Shown here piece by piece: positions 49,295 through 57,654 of a stretch of DNA of 64,000 nt. Within the stretch, counting starts at the first letter, position 1, and each line of letters begins with the position of its first letter. Location: assembly GCF_013408535.1 (NCBI RefSeq), contig NZ_JACBZA010000001.1, positions 4,982,850 to 5,046,849 on the forward strand, given 5' to 3'. Under the pieces are notes generated by a model. It did no database searches, was not told the origin of the DNA, and saw nothing but the letters and a program-made list of their open reading frames with translations. Made by a program: the position numbers and the translations under genes. The DNA is from Actinopolymorpha cephalotaxi (GTDB lineage Bacteria > Actinomycetota > Actinomycetes > Propionibacteriales > Actinopolymorphaceae).

Positions 49295-49304
49295 CCGGGA
49301 CCCG

Positions 49305-51416
49305 TCAGCTGTGGTTGTCCGGATCACTCCAGAACCACGCCTCGGGCTCGTAGATCGCCGGCACCGGAATGTCCCAGGTGTTGATCTGCCCACCCAGGAA
49401 GAGGTTCTCCCGGCGCGGCACGTTCTGGAGTTCCTTCTTGACAAGGATGACCTGCGGGTAGTCGGCCACCACGCCGAGGAAGAAGGGGCCGTCCTTGATG
49501 TGCACCCTGGCCATGTCCCACAGCAGCCGGTTGCGGCGCAGCGGGTCGGTCTCGAGCCGCGCCTGGCCGTAGAGGTTCCACAGGCGTTCGACCGGACCGC
49601 CCTTCTCCGGCAGCACCCACGGCGGGTGCCGCTTCCACGGGCTCACGTCGCGCTCCTTGCGCAGCGCGGCCGGGTCACCACTGCGCATGATGTAGGCCTG
49701 CCCGTGCAACGGCGCCCAGGTGTCGGGGATCGTCGGGATCACCCAGGACGGCCAGCTCATGATGCCGCCGCCGCCGATCTCCCAGGCGGTGTTGCTCATC
49801 AGCTCGCCGCGGCTCCACATGTCCGACCACGCGGTGGGAGCCACCGGATTGATCTCGGTGCGGATCCCGACCGCGTTCCAGTCCTTACGCAGGAAGTCGT
49901 TCTTGCGGATGTTCGCCTTCGCGGTGTCGGCCGGATAGTCCAGCCGGACGACGAGCTTGCTGCCGTCGGGCTTCTCGCGATAGCCGTCGCCGTCCTTGTC
50001 GACCACGCCGATCCGGTCCAGGATCGCCTTCGCCTTCTCCGGGTCGTAGGTCACGTAGGAGTCCCGCCAGGAGCGGTACAGCTTCCTGCTCTCCGCGTTC
50101 ACCTGGAACTCCGGCGCCTTCGGGCTGAGCGTCCCGGTGGTCAGCTCACCGGTGTTGTAGTACAGCGCCTTGCGGACGTCCGCACGGTTGTAGGCATGGG
50201 AGAGCGCCTGCCGAAACTCGGGCTTGCGGATGAGCTCGCGCATCGCGGCGTCGGGATAGTCGTAGTTGAAGAAGAACATCGAGCCGCTGCCGGAGCCGCT
50301 CCCCCAGAACCACACCTGCACGCCGGTGCGCGAGGCGGCCTGTTTGAGCCCCTCCACGTCGGCGAGGTCGATGTTGGTGTGCTGTCCCTCGGCGAAGTCG
50401 GCCTTGCCCTGGGTGTACTGGAGCTTCATCACCTCCTGGTCCTTCACGGCAGTCCAGACCATGCGATCAATGAACGGCAACTGGTTGCCGGCCTGGTCCA
50501 CACACCAGTAGTACGGATTGCGTTCCCAGACGGCGTTGCGGCCTTCGTGGTAGGTCGTCAGGTGCCAGCCGGTGGTCACCGGGCAGTCCGGATTCGACAG
50601 GTGGTTGGCCTTGTTGTCGTGTTCGACGTACCAGTCCTTGGCGGTGATCTTCGGGTTGTACTTCGGGTGGAACTTCCGGAGGTAGTGGTGTGGAAGCAAC
50701 CAGTCGGCGCCGACGCTGCGGTTCACGGTGTCCGCGAGCCGGTCGGGGGTGTCCGCGGCCGGACTGTCGAACTCCAGCACCAGGGTGAACTCATCCGGCG
50801 CGGTGATCTTCGCGACTGTCCCCTTGCCGGAGACCGCCTCCTCCGGGGGCACCTCGGGGTGCTCGGCGTTGAGGACCGTGTCGTTCCACCAGTACATGAT
50901 GTCGGCAGTGGTGAAGGGAGCACCGTCGGACCATCGCAGACCCTTGCGGAAGTGGAAGGTCCACCGGGTGAAGTCGTCGTTGGGCTCCCAGCTCTGTGCC
51001 AGCCCGGGGCCGACGTCCATGCCGTCGTTGAGCCAGCGCACGATCGAGTGGCCGTACATGTACTGGCCGATGGATGCGTCGTCGGCAGTGGAGGCGGTGA
51101 GGTAGCAGGTTCCGCCGTACTTCCCGGGACGTTGCCAGCGGTGCGGTACGACGTACGGCGAGGCGGGGACGCGCTTGCCCAGCGGCGGCAGGCTGCCGGC
51201 CTTCACCCGCGCCGCCAGCGCGGGAGCCTCGTGCAGGCGGTCCGGCACCGGCAGCGGCTTGGTGACCGACCCCTTGGCGTTGCTGCGCTTCGCTGCCCTG
51301 GTGGGCGGGCCGCCCGCCTCGCCGCCCGCCTGACACGCCGCCAGCGTGACCGTGGCCGCGCCGGCCGCGGACGCCCTCAGGAACCCACGCCTGCTCAGAC
51401 CGGAACCCGGATCCAT
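49305..51416 (-). CDS. ABC transporter substrate-binding protein, Tat lipoprotein (peptide/oligosaccharide type)
   Basis: The 703-residue protein belongs to the SBP_bac_5 (DppA/OppA-like) family. Its signal reads S-R-R-G-F-L-R-A-S-A-A-G-A-A-T-V-T-L-A-A-C28, a twin-arginine motif followed by a lipobox, so it should be exported folded and lipid-anchored. W-T-F-H-F-R-K-G-L-R-W-S-D-G-A-P and L-A-Q-S-W-E-P are family hallmarks. Long members of this group often bind plant-derived oligosaccharides. No permease or ATPase gene is present in the window. AGGAG lies before ATG 51416. It is divergent from an AraC regulator. Confidence 0.92.
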   Translation of the reverse strand: MDPGSGLSRRGFLRASAAGAATVTLAACQAGGEAGGPPTRAAKRSNAKGSVTKPLPVPDRLHEAPALAARVKAGSLPPLGKRVPASPYVVPHRWQRPGKYGGTCYLTASTADDASIGQYMYGHSIVRWLNDGMDVGPGLAQSWEPNDDFTRWTFHFRKGLRWSDGAPFTTADIMYWWNDTVLNAEHPEVPPEEAVSGKGTVAKITAPDEFTLVLEFDSPAADTPDRLADTVNRSVGADWLLPHHYLRKFHPKYNPKITAKDWYVEHDNKANHLSNPDCPVTTGWHLTTYHEGRNAVWERNPYYWCVDQAGNQLPFIDRMVWTAVKDQEVMKLQYTQGKADFAEGQHTNIDLADVEGLKQAASRTGVQVWFWGSGSGSGSMFFFNYDYPDAAMRELIRKPEFRQALSHAYNRADVRKALYYNTGELTTGTLSPKAPEFQVNAESRKLYRSWRDSYVTYDPEKAKAILDRIGVVDKDGDGYREKPDGSKLVVRLDYPADTAKANIRKNDFLRKDWNAVGIRTEINPVAPTAWSDMWSRGELMSNTAWEIGGGGIMSWPSWVIPTIPDTWAPLHGQAYIMRSGDPAALRKERDVSPWKRHPPWVLPEKGGPVERLWNLYGQARLETDPLRRNRLLWDMARVHIKDGPFFLGVVADYPQVILVKKELQNVPRRENLFLGGQINTWDIPVPAIYEPEAWFWSDPDNHS

Positions 51417-51454
51417 GATCACTCCTGATCTGCCGACGGCTCGCGCGGCGGTTG

Positions 51455-51542
51455 GGACTTTCGTCTCCGACGTCGTGTGCGAGTCTGCTCCGGAGCGACC
51501 TGCGAAGACATGGACAAACCGATCACCTTCATGGACTTTCGT
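51455..51542. promoter_or_regulatory. Paired 10-bp direct repeats in the SBP/AraC divergent gap
   Basis: GGACTTTCGT occurs at 51455-51464 and again at 51533-51542, 78 bp apart in the same orientation, inside the 204-bp gap. Spaced direct repeats are what AraC-type activators commonly bind. Confidence 0.45.
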
Positions 51543-51620
51543 GGACGGGGCCGACGGCCCGTGCGACAGTGCAGGATCGCGGCAGGACCGCGGCGGGCGC
51601 GGCGTGGACGGAGGGGTGCT

Positions 51621-52439
51621 GTGGTCCAGGGATGGTCGCGTTACCTCACCCCGACCCCGGTCCAGCGCCGGCTCGGACTGGCGTGCCTGGGAGCCGGCCA
51701 CAAGCTGGAGTTGGACCCGTGCCCACCTCGGGTGCTGCGTTCCCACGCGGCCGTGCTCGTGGTCGACGGCGAGGGCTGGCTGGAGTGGGGCGAGAGCCGC
51801 CGGCGGGTGGCGATCACCGCGCCCAGCCTGTTCTGGCTGTTTCCCGGCGTACGCCACTCCTACGGTCCGGACGGCCCGGGCTGGCAGGAGGTCTGGACGC
51901 TGTTCGAGGGGCCGGCGGTCGACGCGTACGAGGAGCTCGGCTACCTGTCCCGGACCGAACCGGTGGTCCCGCTCACCGACCCGTTCCCGGCCCGCACCGC
52001 GATGGACCACCTGCTCGCCGCCTGCCGAGGCGAGTACGCCCGCGCCGAGGTGGAGGCCGCACATGCCGTGCACACGTTGATCCTGGGTGTTCAGGACCAG
52101 CGGGACGACCGCCGCGACGATCTGGTGCTGGCGGCGCTACGGGAGAACGCCTGCCGGCCATGGTCGGTGGCCGAGCACGCCCGCCGGGCGGGGCTGTCGG
52201 TGAGCGCACTGCGCCGGGTGGTCCGCCGCGACGGCGGCTGCTCACCGAAGGAGTACCTGCTGCGGATCCGGCTCAACCGCGCCAAGGAGCTGCTGGCCGA
52301 GTCGGAGCTCACCGTCGCCGAGGTCGGCCGCCGGGTCGGTCACGACGACCCGGCGTACTTCTCGCGGCTGTTCACCCGGCGGACCGGTATGGCACCCCGG
52401 GACTTCCGGGCACAGGAGCAGCGACCACGCACGTCCTGA
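51621..52439 (+). CDS. AraC family transcriptional regulator
   Basis: The 272-residue protein has an N-terminal cupin-like domain (L-V-V-D-G-E-G-W-L-E-W-G and F-P-G-V-R-H-S-Y). Its C-terminal double helix-turn-helix is S-V-A-E-H-A-R-R-A-G-L-S-V-S-A-L-R-R-V-V-R, then V-A-E-V-G-R-R-V-G-H-D-D-P-A-Y-F-S-R-L-F. The Y-F-S-R-L-F ending is typical of sugar-responsive AraC members. GTG 51621 has GGAGGGG upstream. It probably controls the divergent binding-protein gene in response to the imported ligand. Confidence 0.88.
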   Translation: MVQGWSRYLTPTPVQRRLGLACLGAGHKLELDPCPPRVLRSHAAVLVVDGEGWLEWGESRRRVAITAPSLFWLFPGVRHSYGPDGPGWQEVWTLFEGPAVDAYEELGYLSRTEPVVPLTDPFPARTAMDHLLAACRGEYARAEVEAAHAVHTLILGVQDQRDDRRDDLVLAALRENACRPWSVAEHARRAGLSVSALRRVVRRDGGCSPKEYLLRIRLNRAKELLAESELTVAEVGRRVGHDDPAYFSRLFTRRTGMAPRDFRAQEQRPRTS

Positions 52440-52443
52440 TGCG

Positions 52444-52737
52444 CTACCCGGCCTTCGCGCGGTGGAGAGTGGCGGCGCTCTGGTCGGTCAGGGACACCGC
52501 GTCCGCGAGCGCGGCACCCGGCCGCCGGGACGTGCGGGCGGAGTCGGGAGCCCCGCCACCGGCCTGCATCGCACCGGCGAGAAGGTCCCGGAACGCGGCG
52601 GCCGGCGTCACGACGACCTCGGCGTCCAGGCGCAGCAGCGGCAGCTCCAGCAGCCGGGCACGGATCTGCGCCTCGACCAGTACGCCGGAACCGAAACCGC
52701 TATCCGGCTCGGGAACGACGCGGACGCTTCGGTCCAC
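52444..52737 (-). CDS. Small hypothetical protein, last gene of a four-gene cassette
   Basis: The 97-residue protein has a central hydrophobic/acidic stretch (V-L-V-E-A-Q-I-R-A-R-L-L-E-L-P-L-L-R-L-D-A) that could form a helix pair, and an Ala/Gly/Thr-rich tail. GTG 52737, with GGAG five bases upstream, lies inside the preceding gene, giving a 38-bp overlap. No family is recognised. Its claim to be real rests on the ribosome site, tight packing and codon pattern; it could be spurious. It converges on the AraC gene. Confidence 0.5.
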   Translation of the reverse strand: MDRSVRVVPEPDSGFGSGVLVEAQIRARLLELPLLRLDAEVVVTPAAAFRDLLAGAMQAGGGAPDSARTSRRPGAALADAVSLTDQSAATLHRAKAG

Positions 52738-52891
52738 TCTGCTCCGCCACCCGCGCCGCCTGACGCTCCTGGAATTCCCGCGCCACCCGCTGTACGCCCT
52801 CGACCATCTGGGCATAGCGTTCGCGCCCCGCCTTCGTTCCGAGCACGTAGCCGGCGGCGAACACCGCGACAGTTCGCAGCCTCAGCCTCAC
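52700..52891 (-). CDS. YtxH-like small membrane protein
   Basis: The 63-residue protein begins L-R-T-V-A-V-F-A-A-G-Y-V-L-G-T-K-A-G-R-E-R-Y, the hallmark of YtxH/gas-vesicle-associated-type small proteins: a short glycine-containing membrane helix followed by K-A-G-R. The rest is a charged amphipathic helix. GTG 52891 overlaps the stop of the gene before it (GTGA), so the two are translationally coupled. YtxH-like proteins are often stress-induced, but their role is unknown. Confidence 0.75.
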   Translation of the reverse strand: MRLRLRTVAVFAAGYVLGTKAGRERYAQMVEGVQRVAREFQERQAARVAEQSGPKRPRRSRAG

Positions 52892-53067
52892 GCCTTCTTC
52901 TTCCGGAGTGAGGAGATGGCCGAACTCACCGCCGTCACGCCGACGGCGGCGCCCACCGCGATCAGCCCGCCGCGAAGGGTCCGCTTGTCCGCCGCGGTCG
53001 CCTTCGCCTTCGCGACCACCGGCTCCTTCACCTGCTCCCACTTGCTCTTCCGGTGCAACAGCTTCAT
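52888..53067 (-). CDS. 59-residue single-helix membrane protein
   Basis: This short gene encodes M-K-L-L-H-R-K-S-K-W-E-Q-V-K-E-P-V-V, a basic amphipathic start, followed by a transmembrane helix (G-G-L-I-A-V-G-A-A-V-G-V-T-A-V-S-S-A) and a K-K-K-A end. GGGGGA precedes ATG 53067. It lies between a coiled-coil gene (21 bp upstream) and the YtxH-like gene (4-bp overlap). The clear start site, coupling and protein-like composition make it convincing despite its size. No family is recognised. Confidence 0.75.
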   Translation of the reverse strand: MKLLHRKSKWEQVKEPVVAKAKATAADKRTLRGGLIAVGAAVGVTAVSSAISSLRKKKA

Positions 53068-53088
53068 CTTGGTCCCCCCGCCGAGATG

Positions 53089-53997
53089 TCAGGCCGCCTT
53101 GCGGGCCGCCCGTCGTACCGAACGCAGCAGCTGCTGCTTGTTCATCGAGCTTCGGGTCTCCACACCGAGTGCGCCGGCCAGGTCGGTGAGTTCTGCCTTG
53201 GTCATCGACCGGAGGTCCTGTTCGGTACGTCCCGAACTCAGCCGCCGGGCCACCTGCGCACCCGAACCGGCCACCTTCTTCTGCACCGCCTTCGCCTCGG
53301 CCGCCCGGCGTTCCTTGGGCGCCGCCCTGCGCCGCACCTCACCGGCCGCCAGCTCCTCCGCCTTCCTGCGGGCCGCCTCGGCGGCCGCCTGCGCGGCCTC
53401 GGCCGCCTCGTCCGCGAGCTGGCGGGCCTGCGCCAGTCGCTGGGTGGCGTCCGCGATCTTCTCCTGCGCGCGTTGCTGTGCGGCCTCGGCCCTGGCCCGG
53501 CTCCTGTCGAGTTCGTCCTCGAACTGCTCGCCCACTTTGCCGACGACCGCATCCGCGTCGGCCTGGGCACGTTCACGTTCACTCTCGACCATCGCGTCGG
53601 CGCGTTCACGGGCCTGCTCCAACCGGCGGCGTACGTCCTCGGCCGCCTCGCTCTTCGCGTCGCGCACGCGGGCCCGCCCCTGCTCGTTCGTCCTGCGTAC
53701 GGCGTCGGCGAGCTCCTTGGCGTGGCTCGCCTCCGCGAGCGCCTCCTGCTCGGCCCGCTCAGCCTTCTCACTCGCCGACCGGGCCCGCTTCAGCCGGGAC
53801 TCCAGCGAATCCCCTGTCAACGACAGCTTGCCTCGCTCGCCGGCCGTGGCGCGGCCCGCGGAGCCCCCGTCGCCGTCGGTGGATCCGTCCGACGGGTGGA
53901 GCGCCTGCGACACCACCCACGTGACGTTCGTCGGCAGCTCCCTGACCCCGGTGGTCACCTTTTCCGACAGCCAGTGGACTGCCCCACTTCGCGCCAT
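53089..53997 (-). CDS. Coiled-coil protein with C-terminal Rho-N/SAP-like domain
   Basis: The 302-residue protein has a short N-terminal domain (H-W-L-S-E-K-V-T-T-G-V), a long Ala/Glu/Arg/Gln coiled coil (about 58-235) and a C-terminal helix-extended-helix module: M-T-K-A-E-L-T-D-L-A-G-A-L-G-V then M-N-K-Q-Q-L-L-R-S-V-R-R-A. That module matches Rho termination factor N-terminal/SAP domains, which bind nucleic acid. GGGGGAGAG precedes ATG 53997. It leads a cassette of four tightly spaced genes whose other members are small membrane proteins. A nucleoid- or membrane-tethering role is conceivable, not shown. Confidence 0.75.
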   Translation of the reverse strand: MARSGAVHWLSEKVTTGVRELPTNVTWVVSQALHPSDGSTDGDGGSAGRATAGERGKLSLTGDSLESRLKRARSASEKAERAEQEALAEASHAKELADAVRRTNEQGRARVRDAKSEAAEDVRRRLEQARERADAMVESERERAQADADAVVGKVGEQFEDELDRSRARAEAAQQRAQEKIADATQRLAQARQLADEAAEAAQAAAEAARRKAEELAAGEVRRRAAPKERRAAEAKAVQKKVAGSGAQVARRLSSGRTEQDLRSMTKAELTDLAGALGVETRSSMNKQQLLRSVRRAARKAA

Positions 53998-54197
53998 CTC
54001 TCCCCCACGCGTTCGCAGCACCCCCGGTTCCGTTCAGCGTACCCAGCTACTGTCCGACATTCCTCCGCGTTGGCTTTCCGCATGCCGGCCGGGCGTACTG
54101 TCAACTGTCCCTTGCGGCACGGTTTCCGGTACGTATCCGTCGGCGCACGGACGACAGAAGGACGTGAACCACGCAGGCTCGACGAGGAGGAACCATC

Positions 54198-54992
54198 GTG
54201 CAGATCGACCTTTCCGGACGCACCGCCCTGGTCACCGGCTCCACCCAGGGCATCGGATACGCCATCGCCGTCGGCCTCGCCCGCGCCGGAGCTCGGGTCG
54301 CCGTCAACGGCCGGGGTGCGGAACGCGTCGCCGACGCGGTGGAGCGGGTGCGTGCCGACTCCGGCAGCGGCGAGGTCATCACCGCCGTGGGCGACCTGGC
54401 GACCGAGGAGGGCGCCGTGGCCGTACTGAAGGCCGCCCCCACGATCGACATCCTGGTCAACAACCTCGGCATCTTCGGCTCCGCCGCCCCGTTGGAGATC
54501 GACGACGCCGAATGGCGCCGCTACTTCGAGGTGAACGTCCTCTCCGCCGTCCGCCTCATCCGCGCCTGTCTGCCCGGCATGACGGAGCGAGGCTGGGGCC
54601 GCATCCTCAACCTCGCCAGCGACTCGGCCGTGGTCATCCCCGCCGAGATGATCCACTACGGGATGACCAAGACGTCGCTGCTCGCCGTCAGCCGCGGTTT
54701 CGCCAAGGAGGCGGCCGGCACGGGCGTGACCGTCAACTCCGTCATCGCCGGTCCGACGCACACCGGTGGCGTCGAGGGCTTCGTCCGCGAACTGGTCGGC
54801 AACGAGCTGCCCTGGGACGAGGCACAGCGCGAGTTCATGATCAAGCATCGCCCGCAGTCCCTGATCCGGCGCCTCATCGAGCCCGAGGAGATCGCCCACA
54901 TGGTCGTCTATCTCGCCTCGCCCTACGCGTCCGCTACCACCGGCGGCGCCCTGCGCGTCGACGGCGGGTACGTCGACTCGATCCTGCCCTGA
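54198..54992 (+). CDS. Short-chain dehydrogenase/reductase
   Basis: The 264-residue classical SDR has the cofactor motif T-G-S-T-Q-G-I-G, N-N-L-G (N89 region), the catalytic Ser in N-L-A-S-D-S, and Y154-G-M-T-K158. The C-terminal G-G-A-L-R-V-D-G-G-Y-V is standard. It reduces a ketone or oxidises an alcohol with NAD(P)(H), with unknown substrate. GAGGAGG lies before GTG 54198. It is divergent from the coiled-coil cassette across 200 bp, which must hold both promoters. Confidence 0.93.
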   Translation: MQIDLSGRTALVTGSTQGIGYAIAVGLARAGARVAVNGRGAERVADAVERVRADSGSGEVITAVGDLATEEGAVAVLKAAPTIDILVNNLGIFGSAAPLEIDDAEWRRYFEVNVLSAVRLIRACLPGMTERGWGRILNLASDSAVVIPAEMIHYGMTKTSLLAVSRGFAKEAAGTGVTVNSVIAGPTHTGGVEGFVRELVGNELPWDEAQREFMIKHRPQSLIRRLIEPEEIAHMVVYLASPYASATTGGALRVDGGYVDSILP

Positions 54993-55004
54993 GCAGCCCG
55001 GCAA

Positions 55005-55802
55005 CTACCGACCTCGGTCCCGTACGTCGTGCCGGACCCACACGTTCGGCTCGACGTACACGGCTTGATCCCCGTCCAGGTCGACGTGCACCGGGACGAG
55101 CGCGCCCCGCACGTCGACGTCGCCGGTCCGGTCGAACGGCAAACCGGTCCACTCCCGCCACTGCCGCAGCGATCCGTGCACCGCCCACGAGGCGGGTGCG
55201 ACACCGACGACCTGCCCGCCGGCCCGCACGTGCGTGCGCAGCCACGGGTCGTACGGGAGACCGTCAGAACGCACGCGAGCGGCGTAGGCCGTCATCGGCG
55301 TGCGGGGCTCCCGGTCCTTCCAGGTCGGCCGCACCGGCGCCACCAACTGGAACAGCCCCGCGTCGCGAACGGCCATCCGCAGCGCCCGCAGCATCAGGCC
55401 GGAAACTCCCTGTCCGCGAAGGGATCCGGCCACACTGATGTCCAGCGCACAGGCCGAGTCGGGTACGGCATCGGGGTTGGCGGCGTCGTGGAACGCCCAC
55501 ACTGTCGCCTTCTCCCAACCCCCGTCCGGCAACGTCTCCCGATCCTTGCCGCCGAGGGTCAACGGGACGGCGACTCCGTACGCGATCGCTTGTTGACCTT
55601 CGGTCGCGACGACGCAGGTACGGCGGAACTCCTCACCCGCCCGCCAGTAGTACGCGTCGGCGACGTGGTTGTGCCGCATGAACTCAGGCCACCAGCCGGT
55701 CTCGTAAGCCGGGTGGGCAAACTCCGGCCGCTCCGCGACCGTGCTGATCTCGATCGTCACCCCCGACTCGAGCGTTCGGGTCACGAGCATCCGTGGCGAC
55801 AT
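55005..55802 (-). CDS. GNAT-like N-acetyltransferase
   Basis: The 265-residue protein has a diverged GNAT fold: C-A-L-D-I-S-V-A-G-S-L-R-G-Q-G-V-S-G-L-M-L-R-A-L supplies the acetyl-CoA loop (about residues 140-163). The rest, including Y-A-A-R-V-R-S-D-G-L-P-Y-D-P-W-L-R-T-H and a Trp-rich end, is typical of a long actinobacterial subfamily of unknown substrate. The start overlaps the upstream GNAT gene's stop by one base (TGATG), so both are likely translated from one message. Confidence 0.8.
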   Translation of the reverse strand: MSPRMLVTRTLESGVTIEISTVAERPEFAHPAYETGWWPEFMRHNHVADAYYWRAGEEFRRTCVVATEGQQAIAYGVAVPLTLGGKDRETLPDGGWEKATVWAFHDAANPDAVPDSACALDISVAGSLRGQGVSGLMLRALRMAVRDAGLFQLVAPVRPTWKDREPRTPMTAYAARVRSDGLPYDPWLRTHVRAGGQVVGVAPASWAVHGSLRQWREWTGLPFDRTGDVDVRGALVPVHVDLDGDQAVYVEPNVWVRHDVRDRGR

Positions 55803-56362
55803 CACAGCTCCCGGACGTACTGGCGGCACACGTACACCCGGGAGAACCTTGCTCGTACGGAGGTCTCGAGTTCGCGTGGCGCCTGGCAGTACGCGAGGAA
55901 CGGGCCGGTCAGCCCATCCGGACAGGTGAAGCCCGCACCGTCGTCGGAGAAACCCTTGTAGACGTGCAGGTAGCTGAACCGTTCGACGAACCCCGACCGG
56001 TGGTACCACCCGTTGGCGGCGACGTCCTCACGCGTCCAGGCGTCGAGCTCACGAACGCCGTACGGGCGAAGGTCGCCGACCACCACGGCGAGGAGGGCGG
56101 AGGCGACACCGAGTCGCTGGTGGTCGGGATGGACGGCGAGCACTTCGATGGTCGCCCGCGGCGGTGAGATCGTCGCGTCCAGCAGGCCGACGACATCGGC
56201 ACCGTCGATGGCAACCCGGCGCAACGCCGGCGGGTCGTAGGACGGCCGCCGGGTCACCACGTCGTCGTAGTAGTCGGTCGGGAAGAAGCTGAGCAGGCGG
56301 CACCGCAACCAGCCGGCGGCGTCGGCGTCACGGTAGTCGCGGACGTGGAACGAAGTGGGCAT
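55802..56362 (-). CDS. GNAT N-acetyltransferase
   Basis: The 186-residue protein begins F-H-V-R-D-Y-R-D-A-D-A-A-G-W-L-R-C-R-L-L and has the acetyl-CoA-binding I-E-V-L-A-V-H-P-D-H-Q-R-L-G-V-A-S-A-L-L (about residues 72-91). A-N-G-W-Y-H-R-S-G-F is the usual closing motif. It resembles Rim/Pat-like small GNATs. AGGA lies upstream of ATG 56362. The pair with the downstream GNAT suggests related substrates. Confidence 0.88.
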   Translation of the reverse strand: MPTSFHVRDYRDADAAGWLRCRLLSFFPTDYYDDVVTRRPSYDPPALRRVAIDGADVVGLLDATISPPRATIEVLAVHPDHQRLGVASALLAVVVGDLRPYGVRELDAWTREDVAANGWYHRSGFVERFSYLHVYKGFSDDGAGFTCPDGLTGPFLAYCQAPRELETSVRARFSRVYVCRQYVREL

Positions 56363-56554
56363 ACGGGATTCCTGTCCGGCTGCGTCGGGACGAGGCATGG
56401 TCAGGTCCGCCGCCGACCGGATCGCCCGAAGAAGGGGCGGCGGTCACGGCGCGGACCACGGGGTGAGACCGAACTCATCGCGAGCGCATCACCCGCATGG
56501 TGGCGAGTGGCACGTGCAGGTGGCAAAGGGATTTCCGATCACGGCCACGCCGTC

Positions 56555-56560
56555 TAGATT
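56555..56560 (+). promoter_or_regulatory. Possible -10 for the VOC gene
   Basis: TAGATT lies 17 bp after a weak -35-like TTTCCG (56532-56537), in the 263-bp gap between divergent GNAT and VOC genes. It would start a leader of about 60 nt. Confidence 0.3.
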
Positions 56561-56625
56561 CGAAAGCCGGTACTCGCCACGTCCCGGACAGGGCCTGGCA
56601 GAAGGTGATCGCAGAAGGAGACCAG

Positions 56626-56997
56626 ATGAGCATCCAGCTCAACCACATCATCGTTCCCGCCCACGACAAGCGCGCGTCCGCGGAGTTTCTCGGCTCGATC
56701 CTCGGCGTCCCCGTCGGCGAGGACAGCGAGCCGTTCGTACCCCTGACCGTCAGCAACGGCGTGACCCTCGACTACGCGAACGCCTCGGACTTCCAGCACC
56801 TGCACTGCGCGTTCCTGGTCGAGGAGGACGAGTTCGACGCCGCGTTCGAGCGGATCCAGAGGGCGGGACTCACCTACTACGCCGACCCGGGTCACCACCA
56901 GGAGGGCGAGATCAACCACCGCTGGGGCGGGCGGGGCGTCTACTTCGACGACCCCAACGGCCACAACATGGAGATCCTCACCAGCGTCCCCGACTGA
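56626..56997 (+). CDS. VOC (glyoxalase-like) family protein
   Basis: The 123-residue protein has the vicinal oxygen chelate fold: Q-L-N-H-I-I-V-P-A-H-D-K-R-A-S-A-E-F with a likely metal His, L-H-C-A-F-L-V-E-E-D, and the terminal Y-F-D-D-P-N-G-H-N-M-E-I-L with the Glu ligand. It could be a glyoxalase, a ring-cleaving dioxygenase or a resistance protein. AGAAGGAG precedes ATG 56626. Confidence 0.9.
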   Translation: MSIQLNHIIVPAHDKRASAEFLGSILGVPVGEDSEPFVPLTVSNGVTLDYANASDFQHLHCAFLVEEDEFDAAFERIQRAGLTYYADPGHHQEGEINHRWGGRGVYFDDPNGHNMEILTSVPD

Positions 56998-57123
56998 GTT
57001 CCCGGCGAGCTCGGATGACGCCCGAGATCCCCAACCAGCGAACAACTTCCGCTCAGGACTCAACCTTTCCGTGCCGGCCGGTGCTCTGTGAGGGTGTCCA
57101 CCGGCACGGGAAGGGGCCTTGAG

Positions 57124-57654
57124 GTGAACGCGGAGGACGAAGAAGGGTTCCGGGAGTTCGTCGCCCTGCGCTGGACGTCCCTCCTGCGCACGGCGTACCT
57201 CCTCGTCGGCGACCACGGGCACGCCGAGGACCTCGTGCAGAGCGCGCTCGTCCGCACGCACCGGCGGTGGTCCGGGCTGGAGAACCGCGATCAGCCCGAA
57301 CGCTACGTTCGCAAGGTGCTGGTCAATCTGGCCAGCTCGCACTGGCGACGGCGACTGCACTTCCGGGAGTCGCCGGTCGCCGACGTCCCCGAGCGCACGG
57401 TCGCGGACGCGACGGCGCATTCGGATCTGCGGGACGAACTGTGGCAGGCACTGCGGTCGCTGCCGCCACGGATGCGCGCGGTGCTGGTACTGCGGTACTT
57501 CGAGGACCTGTCCGAGGCGGAGATCGCGGCTGTTCTCGGCTGCTCGACGGGCACGGTCAAGAGCCAGGCGTCCAGGGGACTCGCGCGGCTGCGTGCCGGG
57601 CTCACCGACGAGGCCACGTACACGATCCGGATGACCAGGGGGGTGTCGGCATGA
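57124..57654 (+). CDS. SigE-family (ECF) RNA polymerase sigma factor
   Basis: The 176-residue protein is an SigE-like ECF sigma factor. Region 2 covers residues 5-70 (F-V-A-L-R-W-T-S-L-L-R-T-A-Y-L-L-V-G-D, H-A-E-D-L-V-Q-S-A-L), and region 4 covers 112-165 (L-P-P-R-M-R-A-V-L-V-L-R-Y-F-E-D-L-S-E-A-E-I-A-A-V-L-G-C-S-T-G-T-V-K). It directs RNA polymerase to a specific promoter set. GTG 57124 has AAGGGG upstream. Its stop overlaps the start of the next gene (ATGA), a hallmark of a sigma factor with its regulator. Confidence 0.93.
   Translation: MNAEDEEGFREFVALRWTSLLRTAYLLVGDHGHAEDLVQSALVRTHRRWSGLENRDQPERYVRKVLVNLASSHWRRRLHFRESPVADVPERTVADATAHSDLRDELWQALRSLPPRMRAVLVLRYFEDLSEAEIAAVLGCSTGTVKSQASRGLARLRAGLTDEATYTIRMTRGVSA

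Noticed and set aside
51452-55438. A very long open frame (1328 codons) on the + strand across AraC, the small-protein cassette and the SDR gene
   Set aside because: It is antisense or out of frame to well-supported genes, its Ser/Arg/Pro-rich translation is typical of GC-rich shadow frames, and no domain is visible.
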